Source of the DNA: Spartobacteria bacterium
Lineage (GTDB): Bacteria; Verrucomicrobiota; Verrucomicrobiia; Chthoniobacterales; UBA10450
Direction: 5' to 3'
Assembly: GCA_003169975.1 (NCBI GenBank)
Contig: PNAA01000047.1
Location: 1-64,000, forward strand
DNA length: 64,000 nt
Below the pieces are notes generated by a model. That model was not told where the DNA came from and did no database searches. It saw only the letters and a list, made by a program, of their open reading frames with translations. The position numbers and the translations under genes are program-made. The first letter of the stretch is position 1. Each line of letters opens with the position of its first letter. This document shows, in pieces, positions 43,520 to 51,743 of the stretch.

Positions 43520-45625
43520 ATGCATTGGCTGCGCCGGTATCGCTTGCTCATCCTCGGCGCGATCTGTCTCTTCTGGACCGGTCTCGTCCTGCTCCTGCAC
43601 TTCACGCCAGGTGTGCCGTTTCTCTCGGCGGTCTGGTCGGGCGAGCAACAGTTCGAGGATCTCCTCCAAAAACAAGGACGCAAGACGCCGACACGCGACG
43701 ATTTTGTTTTCCTCGGGATCGACCAGAGCACGCTCGAGCTCCCGCCGTTTGCCCCCGAAGAACTGGCCAACAACCGCGCCTTCCAGTTGATGACCGCGCG
43801 GCCTTTCCCGTGGTCGCGCGAAGTCTACGCCCTCCTCCTCGACCGGCTTTTCGGAGCAGGCGCGCGGCTGGTGGTCTTCGATATGGCTTTCAATCCGCCT
43901 AACGATGGCGATCCCCAATTTCATGCTGCCCTCGACCGTTATCGCGACAGGGTCGCGCTGGCCGCGAACTTCGATGTCGCCAACGCGATGCAGGCAATCG
44001 TGCCAAACGAAGTCCTGATTCCCCCGCCGCAGCTGGCCGATCCGAGGGTCGGATACGCCAATTACTTCCCCAATCTGCTCGATCGACGGACGCGCACGAT
44101 CAATTACACCATGACCGATCGCCAGTTGGCCGGGCTGCCGGCGCATCCGAGCGAGCAGGCCTACCACTCGCTCGCCGCGCGCGGGCTGGAGCAGATCGGG
44201 CGCGGCGCCGACGTGCCGCGCGGGCACGACGCACATATGCTGCGCTTTAGCGACGAGGACGCCTATCCGCCGCGGCCGCTATACGAGATTTTCGATCCCA
44301 AATTCTGGCACGCCAACTATCATGACGGCGCTTTTTTCAAAAACAAGATCGTGATGATCGGCGCGTCGGCGCAGATTTTTCATGATGTCGTGGCGACACC
44401 GCTCGGGCCTGGTTTGCCGGGACCCGCCCTGCACCTCAACGCGATGGCCGCGGCGATGGCGCACCAATTCCTGCACATGACTCCTTTGCCGGTGGACTAC
44501 GCGCTCGTGCTCGCGGCCGGGCTGCTCGCCTGGGCACTGATCGCTTTCGTTCGGCGACCGGGCCTGGTGCTCACCTTCCTGGTTGGGATCACGCTGGCGT
44601 ATCTCGCCGTCGTCCGAGTCGCTTACGATTGGATCGGCCTGCTCCTCGTCGCGGTGCCAGTGCTGGCGGTCTTCCTGTTGAGCGGTCTCTTTTCGTTAGG
44701 CTACGAATACGCCATGGAGCGGATCGAAAAGCTGCGCACCCGCCGCACCCTCGAGCGTTACGTTTCGAAAAATCTCGTGAAGGAAATTCTCGATAATCCC
44801 GGCGGCTATTACAGCAGTCTCAAAGGCGTGCGCATCCCGGCGACGATCCTCTTTTCCGACATCGTCGGCTTCACCAGCCTGACCGAAAATGCCGATCCCG
44901 AGGCATTGGTGAAGCAGTTGAACGAGTACCTGAGTCGGATGACCGCGGCGGTCTTCGAAAACGGCGGGACGCTCGACAAATTCATCGGCGACGCGGTCAT
45001 GGCGGTGTGGGGAAATGTGCGCAGCCGCGGACCGGCCGAGGATACCCGGATGGCGGCGCGCGCCGCCCTCGCGATGCGGCGCGAGCTGTGGACGCTGAAT
45101 GCCGGGTGGCATGCGCGCGGGATCGCGCCGTTTGCCATCGGCATCGGGATCAACCAGGGCGATGTGCTCGGCGGAAACATCGGCTCGCAGGAAAAAGCCG
45201 ACCCGACGGTGATCGGCGACGCGGTCAATCTCGCCTCGCGCCTCGAGAGCCTAACGAGAACCTACGGGCTCGACATCCTGGTCGGGCCAACGGCCACGGA
45301 GCTGTTGCGTGATGAGTTTCATCTTCGCTCGGTGGCCCGGGTGCAGGTGAAAGGAAAGAACGAGCCGGTGGAAATCGCGACGCTGATCGCGGCGCGAAGT
45401 GCCGAGATCGACCCCGATTTTCTGCGTCAGCTCGAGGGCTACGAGGAGGCGTTTCAGAAATTTCGGCTGCGCGAGTTTCGCGAAGCGAAGATTCTCCTCA
45501 CCCGCTTCCTGGAGTCCTACCCGAAGGATTTCCTCGCGAAAATGTATCTGGAACGAGCAGTCGAATACGAGCAGACGCCGCCGGATGAAGAGTGGAATGC
45601 GGTCGAGGTGTTCAAAAAGAAGTGA
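43520..45625 (+). CDS. CHASE2-domain class III adenylate cyclase
   Basis: A 701-residue membrane cyclase that would make cAMP. Helix at ~10-28, then a periplasmic CHASE2 sensor (~30-310, with DDFVFLGIDQSTLEL and FKNKIVMIGASAQIFHD), three more helices (~320-410), and a cyclase domain (~440-620). Metal Asp residues appear in ILFSDIVGFTSL and IGDAVMAVWG. Lys in GTLDKFIGD and Asp in VIGDAVNLASRLE suit ATP rather than GTP, so adenylate cyclase is inferred. The C-terminal tail is helical (TPR-like). An FHA protein follows 40 bases downstream. Three octamers lie here. Confidence 0.92.
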   Translation: MHWLRRYRLLILGAICLFWTGLVLLLHFTPGVPFLSAVWSGEQQFEDLLQKQGRKTPTRDDFVFLGIDQSTLELPPFAPEELANNRAFQLMTARPFPWSREVYALLLDRLFGAGARLVVFDMAFNPPNDGDPQFHAALDRYRDRVALAANFDVANAMQAIVPNEVLIPPPQLADPRVGYANYFPNLLDRRTRTINYTMTDRQLAGLPAHPSEQAYHSLAARGLEQIGRGADVPRGHDAHMLRFSDEDAYPPRPLYEIFDPKFWHANYHDGAFFKNKIVMIGASAQIFHDVVATPLGPGLPGPALHLNAMAAAMAHQFLHMTPLPVDYALVLAAGLLAWALIAFVRRPGLVLTFLVGITLAYLAVVRVAYDWIGLLLVAVPVLAVFLLSGLFSLGYEYAMERIEKLRTRRTLERYVSKNLVKEILDNPGGYYSSLKGVRIPATILFSDIVGFTSLTENADPEALVKQLNEYLSRMTAAVFENGGTLDKFIGDAVMAVWGNVRSRGPAEDTRMAARAALAMRRELWTLNAGWHARGIAPFAIGIGINQGDVLGGNIGSQEKADPTVIGDAVNLASRLESLTRTYGLDILVGPTATELLRDEFHLRSVARVQVKGKNEPVEIATLIAARSAEIDPDFLRQLEGYEEAFQKFRLREFREAKILLTRFLESYPKDFLAKMYLERAVEYEQTPPDEEWNAVEVFKKK

Positions 45626-45664
45626 CTATTGCCCTCGACCGCACCTCCTGATACCTCTCGCTCC

Positions 45665-46171
45665 ATGCCGAAACTCGCAATCGCACTCCCTGATTCCAAG
45701 ACTGTCCACGAATTGACCGAGGATCGGATCACGATTGGGCGAGCGCCCGACAACATGATCCAAATCGACGACCCGTCGGTCTCGGGCCGGCATGCGCAGT
45801 TCCTCCTCATCGACGAGCGTTATCAGCTCAAGGATCTCGGCTCGACCAACGGCACCCGCGTCAACAGCGAGTTGGTGACCGACACTTTTCTGCGCGTCGG
45901 CGACCGGATCCGATTCGGGAAGGTGGAAGCGCGCTACGAATCGGACGCGACCGGCGAAGCGCAGCCTTTGCCCGATGCGGATGAGATCGAAGCGCGACCG
46001 GCGGAGAGAAGCGAAAAACCGGCAGACTTTGCCAACGCCTCGCCTTTTCCAAACCGCCAGAAGGAAAAGGACACCGTCGCGACAGCGATCCTGGCGGCCG
46101 CAGCGCTCGCCATCCTCGCGTTCCTCGTGAGCATGCTCGGTCTGTTCCAAATTCACGGACCGGCATTCTGA
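45665..46171 (+). CDS. FHA-domain protein with C-terminal membrane anchor
   Basis: A 168-residue protein from ATG 45665. The FHA domain (residues ~1-95) shows ITIGRAPDNMIQIDDPSVSGRHAQF and LKDLGSTNGTRVNSELV, the phosphothreonine-binding motifs. An acidic linker leads to one C-terminal helix (TAILAAAALAILAFLVSMLGLF). It would read out Ser/Thr phosphorylation at the membrane. It lies 40 bases after the cyclase gene and probably shares its transcript. No kinase or phosphatase gene is nearby. Confidence 0.88.
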   Translation: MPKLAIALPDSKTVHELTEDRITIGRAPDNMIQIDDPSVSGRHAQFLLIDERYQLKDLGSTNGTRVNSELVTDTFLRVGDRIRFGKVEARYESDATGEAQPLPDADEIEARPAERSEKPADFANASPFPNRQKEKDTVATAILAAAALAILAFLVSMLGLFQIHGPAF

Positions 46172-46333
46172 AATGTGGGAGGGGCCTTGGTGCCCCGATC
46201 GGCGCAACAGATTGCGCGCCTTTTCCAAGTTTCAATCATTGCCGGTGATCGCCGCTTCGCTCTGCGAAGCGCCGGAGAGCGCGATGCTCAGAGTGACGGC
46301 AAGACGAGCGCCGCGCCTCCCTGAGGGAGGCGT
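46172..46333. repeat. Cluster of palindromic repeats between the FHA and gluQRS genes
   Basis: Holds one arm of the GTGGGAGG family (46174-46198), a palindrome cgcttcgctctgcgaagcg (46255-46273) and a hairpin cgcctccctgagggaggcg (46314-46332). The last lies directly after the gluQRS stop on the minus strand and could terminate that transcript. Several repeat families have landed in the same 160 bases. Confidence 0.75.
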
Positions 46334-47167
46334 CTACAGGTATCGCTCGCGCACCTCGTTAGGCGTGACTCCGGCAGCCCGCAACGTGCGCAGACTGAGG
46401 GCGTCGTGACGTTTCGCGAGGCGTTGGCCTAACGAATCGGTCACGAGCGGCAGGTGACAGAAATCCGGGGCGGACAAATCGAGCGCGCGATAAAGGAGCA
46501 ACTGCCGGAAGGCGGACCGGAGAAGGTCGGCGCCGCGCACTACCTCGGTGATCCGCATGGCGCCGTCATCGACCACCACGGCAAGCTGGTAGGCGGGGAC
46601 ATCGTCCTTCCGCCAGATGACGAAATCACCGAAGTCCGTCCCGGCGACGGCGCGCTGCCGACCCGCGCACTGGTCGAAAAATTGGAGGGCTTCGCCCGCC
46701 GGGACACGGAAACGCCAGTTCATCCCGGCCGGATCCTCTGCCGGAGGAATCGTTAGGCGAGCAGGCCGGCAGGTACCCGGATAGTGCGGCTCTTCATCCT
46801 CGGCATGCGGCGCGCCGGCCGCACTCAGCACGTCGCGGCGCGAGCAACTGCAAGGATAGACCAGACCACGGTCGCGCAATTTTTTCCATGCCTCGAGGTA
46901 GAGCGGGCGGCGTTCGCTTTGCAGAACGGGCCCTTCCGTCCAGTCCAAACCAAACCAGCGCAGGTCCTCGAAAATCGCCTCCCGGAATTCCGGCCGGCAG
47001 CGAGCTCGATCGAGATCTTCCACGCGCAGAACGAGCGTGCCGTGGCGTTCGCGGCAGCGTTCCTGCGCACGCCAAAAGGTCAGCGCGTGGCCGGCATGCA
47101 GATAACCGGTGGGTGAGGGAGCGAGCCGGCCGCGATAGCCCTTGTCATGTTGAGCGGAGCGAAACAT
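46334..47167 (-). CDS. gluQRS: Glutamyl-Q tRNA(Asp) synthetase
   Basis: Glutamylates queuosine in tRNA-Asp. The 277 residues lack the anticodon-binding part of GluRS, as expected. HIGH-type motif: LAPSPTGYLHAGHA; KMSKS-like: QRLAKRHDALSL; zinc-ligand region YPCSCSRRDVL...EPHYPGTCR. The first eight residues (MFRSAQHDK) come from a common intergenic sequence type, but no better start exists. Three exact octamers lie here (46357 TPNE, 46427 SLG, 46751 RLT), two of them 70 bases apart and in opposite orientation. Confidence 0.94.
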   Translation of the reverse strand: MFRSAQHDKGYRGRLAPSPTGYLHAGHALTFWRAQERCRERHGTLVLRVEDLDRARCRPEFREAIFEDLRWFGLDWTEGPVLQSERRPLYLEAWKKLRDRGLVYPCSCSRRDVLSAAGAPHAEDEEPHYPGTCRPARLTIPPAEDPAGMNWRFRVPAGEALQFFDQCAGRQRAVAGTDFGDFVIWRKDDVPAYQLAVVVDDGAMRITEVVRGADLLRSAFRQLLLYRALDLSAPDFCHLPLVTDSLGQRLAKRHDALSLRTLRAAGVTPNEVRERYL

Positions 47168-47250
47168 CTCTGATTATCTTGCGCGCAGAATGATGGATGG
47201 TCAGCGATTCTTCTCCCGCGACGGCGGGATCAGAATACAACTAAGAAAGA

Positions 47251-47934
47251 ATGACAAAACGCCTTCTCCTCTTCGACATCGACGGCACCCTGATCGATTC
47301 CGGGGGCGCCGGCATCCAATCGCTCAAGGACGTGCTCCAGCGCCAATTTGGCGTGACCGACGACCTGCGCGGAGTGGAGATCGCGGGGCAGACCGATACC
47401 GGAATCGTCCGCCAAATTTTACAGAAGCAAAATATTGCCGTGAACGAAAAAACGACAGCGGCGTTCCTCGATCTCTACGTCGAATTCCTGGCGCGGGAAC
47501 TGCCGCTGCGGAAGGGAAGGCTCCTGCCAGGCGTGAAGGAATTGCTGTCGCGATTGCAAGCGCGGCCGCGGAACGTCCTCGCCCTGCTCACGGGTAACCT
47601 GCGGCGCGGCGCGGAGCTGAAACTCGCGCACTATGGCATCTGGGATTTTTTCGAATTCGGCGCCTTCGCCGACGATCATCACGATCGCAACAAGCTCGGG
47701 CCTTTCGCCCAAAGGCGCGCGCGCGAAAAGCACGCGATCGATTTCGCCGCGGCCGCGATCGACGTGATTGGCGATACGCCGCACGATATCGCGTGCGGCA
47801 AAGCGATCGGCGCGCGGACGATCGCCGTGACGACCGGAAATTTTTCGCGCGCGCAACTGGCCGCTCATCAACCGGACCGAATCGTGGACGATTTTTCCAA
47901 GCTGGATGCGGTGATGGCCGATCTCGGTTGGTGA
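47251..47934 (+). CDS. HAD-family hydrolase, phosphoglycolate-phosphatase-like
   Basis: A 227-residue HAD phosphatase. Motif I: LLLFDIDGTLIDSGG; motif II: NVLALLTGN; motif III/IV: K..., then IDVIGDTPHDIACGKAIGARTIAVTTG. The cap domain after motif I is helical, as in phosphoglycolate phosphatases (Gph-like). The exact substrate is open. It stands divergent from gluQRS with ~80 bases between. No octamer lies in it. Confidence 0.87.
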   Translation: MTKRLLLFDIDGTLIDSGGAGIQSLKDVLQRQFGVTDDLRGVEIAGQTDTGIVRQILQKQNIAVNEKTTAAFLDLYVEFLARELPLRKGRLLPGVKELLSRLQARPRNVLALLTGNLRRGAELKLAHYGIWDFFEFGAFADDHHDRNKLGPFAQRRAREKHAIDFAAAAIDVIGDTPHDIACGKAIGARTIAVTTGNFSRAQLAAHQPDRIVDDFSKLDAVMADLGW

Positions 47935-48047
47935 GGAATCCGCGTCTTACTCGTGCGCATGATCGCGCTCGTGATAGATCCCCTCTCGATTATGAGCACA
48001 AGCGCGATTGACGGAACGGGCAAGAGTGACATGGTCTGCTACGCGCC

Positions 48048-48365
48048 ATGCCTGTAAGCCAGCCTAACGTTCTTCCCCTCAAAGGCGAAATCGACCTTCA
48101 TGTGTCGCCGCAGGTCAGCGCGTCGCTGGCCGCGCTGATCGCGAAGAAGCCGCCGCAATTGGTGGTCGATCTTTCCGAGGTCAGCTACATCGACAGCTCC
48201 GGTCTCGCGGTGCTGATCGAGGCGATGCAAAATGTCGTCGGCTACGGTGGCAAATTCGCCCTCAGCGGCTTGCAAGAGGGCGTCCGGCCGATTTTCGAAA
48301 TCGCGCGGCTCGATCAGGTCTTCCGAATTTTCCCCGATTCCGCATCGGCGTTGCGGGCCAGCTGA
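48048..48365 (+). CDS. STAS-domain anti-sigma factor antagonist
   Basis: A 105-residue single STAS domain (SpoIIAA/RsbV type). The phosphorylatable Ser lies in VSYIDSSGLAVLIEAMQ; the opening is LKGEIDLHVSPQVSASL. Such proteins bind an anti-sigma kinase when unphosphorylated and so free a sigma factor. No partner kinase or phosphatase is adjacent. The last 52 bases overlap the 3' end of the convergent glycosyltransferase gene. An octamer encodes P-N in SQPNVL close to the start. Confidence 0.9.
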   Translation: MPVSQPNVLPLKGEIDLHVSPQVSASLAALIAKKPPQLVVDLSEVSYIDSSGLAVLIEAMQNVVGYGGKFALSGLQEGVRPIFEIARLDQVFRIFPDSASALRAS

Positions 48366-49453
48366 AGGACGGCAAGCGTGCGCTCGACGTTAACCGAGAT
48401 ATCAAAGTGACCGGCGCGCTCGAGAATCGCTGAGCGCGCGGCGTGCCGGCGCTCGGGATCCGACCAGAAAAGGAGGGCAGCGCGAATTTCCGCCGTATCC
48501 GGGGCGCGCTCGACGATCGACCCATGGACACCATGCTCGATGATCTCGCTGAAGCCGTTGGCGCGCGTGGTGACAACGGGCAAACCGGCGGCGAGCGCCT
48601 CGAGGCAGGCGTTCGAAAACGGATCGTAGAGGGTCGGCAAAAGGAAGATGTCGGCGGCCGAGTAGAGGGCGGGCAGATCGCGCACGGCCCCGAGCCATTG
48701 GACGGAACTCCCGCTCGCCAGCCGCCGGCGGCCGCGCCCGGCGATGAGGAGGCGGTAGTCTTTGCCTAACGATTTGACGGAGTCGAGCGCGAAGCGCAGG
48801 CCTTTGCGCTCCCAACCGGAGCCGACAAAAAGGAGCGCGATCTCGTCATCCCGCAGGCGCAGAATTTTGCGTCGCCGCAGGCGCGCCTCGGGATCGGGCC
48901 GGAACTCCATCAGAGGGACACCGTTTGGCACGACATCGATCTGGCCGGCCGGATAGCCGTAGAATTCCTCCGCCTCACGCTTCACCATCTGGGAGTTGGC
49001 GATGACGCGGCGGGCGCCGCCGGTGAAGAGCGCCTTCTCGAGTTCGAGGGTTTCGCGGTGCTTGGCGTTAAGACGACTGAGCAATCTGCGGGCGAATGAG
49101 GAAACGGCAGCGCGCCGTCGCATCCAAGCCTGGTGAATGCCGTCGCCCGCGCGGTAAACATCGCAGCGCCAGACCCGCTCGAGACTGAGCAGGAGGTCGC
49201 AATGATCCTCCGGTCCGATCTTCTCCAGTTCATCGGCGAAGCGCTGCGCGCTCTCACCCCGGAGCCGCGTCATCGGCCCCCAGGGCCATTCGCGCGCTGG
49301 CCAGGCCGCATCGGTAAAGAGCCGGGTGGTGTGACCGGACTCGCTGAGTCCGCGGGCGAGGCGCTTCAAGTAGGCCTCGGCGCCGCCCGTCACGGAATGA
49401 CCGCGCCGCACCAGGCCGATCGTTAGGCGGGGAGCGCTTATGGCCGGCAACAC
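48314..49453 (-). CDS. Family 4 glycosyltransferase (WaaG-like)
   Basis: A 379-residue GT-B enzyme with opening LTIGLVRRGHSVTGGAEAYLKRLARGL, donor-site segment LLFVGSGWERKGL and signature SNACLEALAAGLPVVTTRANGFSEII. It resembles LPS-core glucosyltransferases such as WaaG. It runs divergently from the envelope operon (51 bases between start codons), so the two probably share a regulatory region. Its 3' end overlaps the STAS gene on the opposite strand. Two exact octamers lie here (SLG and RLT). Confidence 0.9.
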   Translation of the reverse strand: MLPAISAPRLTIGLVRRGHSVTGGAEAYLKRLARGLSESGHTTRLFTDAAWPAREWPWGPMTRLRGESAQRFADELEKIGPEDHCDLLLSLERVWRCDVYRAGDGIHQAWMRRRAAVSSFARRLLSRLNAKHRETLELEKALFTGGARRVIANSQMVKREAEEFYGYPAGQIDVVPNGVPLMEFRPDPEARLRRRKILRLRDDEIALLFVGSGWERKGLRFALDSVKSLGKDYRLLIAGRGRRRLASGSSVQWLGAVRDLPALYSAADIFLLPTLYDPFSNACLEALAAGLPVVTTRANGFSEIIEHGVHGSIVERAPDTAEIRAALLFWSDPERRHAARSAILERAGHFDISVNVERTLAVLQLARNADAESGKIRKT

Positions 49454-49504
49454 GCGGGAGTTCTACCTTTACTTGCTCGCATTCCCAACAATAATGTTAG
49501 GGTC

Positions 49505-50725
49505 ATGGTGGGTGAAACTCTAAAAGCCCCGCCGCGCGCAATCTCGATGGCAACGCCCCGGCGCATTTTGCCGAAGCATCTCCTTTACTCGATCTTTGCG
49601 CGCATCGGCGGCTCCGGCCTGGATACGGACGCGTTCGAAACGTTGCGCGCCTCCTATCATGGCGGATTTCTGGGCAAAGCCGTCGCCTACGATAACCGGC
49701 AGACGGAAATTCCGGCGGCCCGGATCGATTCGCTGCGCTGGCACCCGGTGCGGCTCCTTTCGTTCCTCGACAGCCCTTATTATTACGGCGCGAAGAAGAA
49801 ATACCTCGACTGGATCACAGCGCGGCATCTCGCCACCGGCCGCTACGATTTGTTTCACAGCTGGTCGGGCGACTGTTTACTCTCGCTCCGCGAAGCGCAC
49901 AAACGCGGCATCCCATCGGTCCTGGAGATCCCGACCTGGCATCGCGACCGCGGCAAGGTAAAACGCGGCCCAGCTCCTCCGCCGCCGGAGCCGGAATTAC
50001 CCTGGCGGAAACGGTGGAAGGAAGATCTGCTCCTCCAGCGCGATCGGTTTGTCGAAGAATACGATCTCGCGGATTTGATCCTCGTGCTCTCGGAGCGGGC
50101 GGCCGAGACCTTTCGCGTCCAGGGCTTTCCCGAGGAGAAACTTTTTTACCTGCCACGCGGGGTGGATGTCGACCGCTTTACGCCCGGCGCGCGGCCGCCG
50201 CATTTCCGTGCGGTTTTTTCCGGCGCGCTGATCGAGCGCAAAGGGGTGCACCATTTGCTCGAAGCCTGGCATCGCCTCAACCTCAAGAATGCGGAGCTCT
50301 GGCTCGTCGGCTCGGTGCACGCCGAGATCAAGCCGTATCTCGAAAGGTACGCGGACGAGAGCATCAAGGTGATCGGTTTCGCCTTGGAACCGGAAAAATA
50401 TCTACGCCAGTCGACGATTCATGTTTTCCCCTCGCAATGCGAAGGCAGCGCGAAAGTTACCTACGAAGCGGCGGCTTGCGGGTTGCCGCAAATCACGACG
50501 CGCGAAGCGGGCGATGTGGTGGAGGATGGCGTGCAGGGAATCATCGTTCCACCGGCCGACGTCGATACGCTCGCGGCCGCCATCCAGCAGCTCTACGATC
50601 ATCCGGAAATCGTGGAGCAGATGAGCATCGCCGCCCGTAAGCGGGTGGTGGAAGATTTCACCTGGGACCATTTCCGCGCGCGCCTGCTGGACGCTTACGA
50701 GTTGGCGATGCAGATGGCGCGCTAG
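49505..50725 (+). CDS. Family 4 glycosyltransferase
   Basis: A 406-residue GT-B enzyme. The donor-binding half contains FSGALIERKGVHHLLEAW, IHVFPSQCEGSAKVTYEAAACGLPQITT and GDVVEDGVQGIIVPP. It is the first gene of a tight operon: the next gene starts one base after its stop. Together with the heptosyltransferase-like and MsbA-like genes downstream it points to synthesis and export of an envelope glycolipid such as LPS core. The acceptor is not known. An in-frame ATG at 49547 is an alternative start. Confidence 0.88.
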   Translation: MVGETLKAPPRAISMATPRRILPKHLLYSIFARIGGSGLDTDAFETLRASYHGGFLGKAVAYDNRQTEIPAARIDSLRWHPVRLLSFLDSPYYYGAKKKYLDWITARHLATGRYDLFHSWSGDCLLSLREAHKRGIPSVLEIPTWHRDRGKVKRGPAPPPPEPELPWRKRWKEDLLLQRDRFVEEYDLADLILVLSERAAETFRVQGFPEEKLFYLPRGVDVDRFTPGARPPHFRAVFSGALIERKGVHHLLEAWHRLNLKNAELWLVGSVHAEIKPYLERYADESIKVIGFALEPEKYLRQSTIHVFPSQCEGSAKVTYEAAACGLPQITTREAGDVVEDGVQGIIVPPADVDTLAAAIQQLYDHPEIVEQMSIAARKRVVEDFTWDHFRARLLDAYELAMQMAR

Positions 50726-50726
50726 G

Positions 50727-51743
50727 TTGAACGTCCTCGTCATCCAGCTCAAACGGATCGGTGATCTGGTCCTGAGCGTCCCCGCGATCGCCGCGCTGCG
50801 GAAGAATTTTCCGGCGGCTAAAATCTCGCTCATCGTCGCGCATGGCTCGCGCGAGTTGCTGCCGGCCATTCCGGGGGTGGATCACACTTTCGTGGCCCGC
50901 GGGCGCGTGACCGACGCGCCGCAATGGTTCGCGCTCGCGACCGCCACCTTCGACTACTGCCTCGATTTTTCGCGCACGGACCGCTCGGCGTTTCTCACCG
51001 CGCTCTCCGGGGCGCGGAGCCGGATCACTTACGACACGATCCGACGCGAGCCGCTGCGGCAACTGAGTTATAACGAATTCGTTCCGTCGCAGGTCCGATT
51101 CGCGCACACGGTCGATCACCACCTCGCGTTGCTCGCGCCGCTCGGGGTCCACCGCGCGTCGGCCGAGATTCATCTGGCGCTGCCGACCGAGGCGAAAAAC
51201 AGAGCCGCCACCTTGATCGCCGAGGAAAAGCTGGGCAACGATTTCATTATCATTCATCCCGGCTCGGCACGGGCCGAGAAATTCTGGGTGGCGCGTCGTT
51301 GGGCGGAAGTAACCGATCAGACGTTTGGTCAGGAACGATTTCGGTTCGTGCTGACGGGCGGCAAATCCCGGATGGAGCAAGAGCACATCGCCCGAATCAA
51401 GGCGCATCTGCGCCATCCAGTGCTCGATCTCTCCGGGCAGTTGAATCTGCTCACGCTCTCGGCCCTGATCGAGCGCGCGCGGTTGCTCGTGACGATCGAT
51501 TCCGCACCGATGCACCTGGCTGCTGCGCTCGGCACGCCGCAGGTTGCCCTTTTCGGGCCGACCAATCCATTCCACTGGCGGCCGCGCTCGACGCCGGCGA
51601 TCGTTTTGAACGCCGGAAACGACCATCCGGCGACCGATTTTGTCCCGATCCAACCTCCGGTCGCGATGAAGGAAATCTCGACGAAACAGGTGATCGATGC
51701 TATGCAGACGCTGCTGTCGACTCCGGCAGCGCCAGTTGCATGA
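50727..51743 (+). CDS. Family 9 glycosyltransferase (heptosyltransferase-like)
   Basis: A 338-residue ADP-heptose:LPS heptosyltransferase-type protein. Opening: NVLVIQLKRIGDLVLSVPAIAALRKNFP; donor site: IIIHPGSARAEKFWVARRWAE; C-terminal signature: LVTIDSAPMHLAAALGTPQVALFGPTNPFHWRP. It starts with TTG one base after the preceding stop, and its TGA overlaps the ATG of the ABC transporter, so translation of all three is coupled. The likely role is adding heptose to the LPS inner core. Confidence 0.9.
   Translation: MNVLVIQLKRIGDLVLSVPAIAALRKNFPAAKISLIVAHGSRELLPAIPGVDHTFVARGRVTDAPQWFALATATFDYCLDFSRTDRSAFLTALSGARSRITYDTIRREPLRQLSYNEFVPSQVRFAHTVDHHLALLAPLGVHRASAEIHLALPTEAKNRAATLIAEEKLGNDFIIIHPGSARAEKFWVARRWAEVTDQTFGQERFRFVLTGGKSRMEQEHIARIKAHLRHPVLDLSGQLNLLTLSALIERARLLVTIDSAPMHLAAALGTPQVALFGPTNPFHWRPRSTPAIVLNAGNDHPATDFVPIQPPVAMKEISTKQVIDAMQTLLSTPAAPVA

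Noticed and set aside
43280-44236. 318-residue minus-strand frame
   Set aside because: It is the antisense of the CHASE2 cyclase gene. Codon choice and motifs support only the plus strand.
51299-51739. 147-residue extension of the MsbA-like protein
   Set aside because: It overlaps the heptosyltransferase gene in another frame, and the ATGA overlap at 51740 is the natural start.
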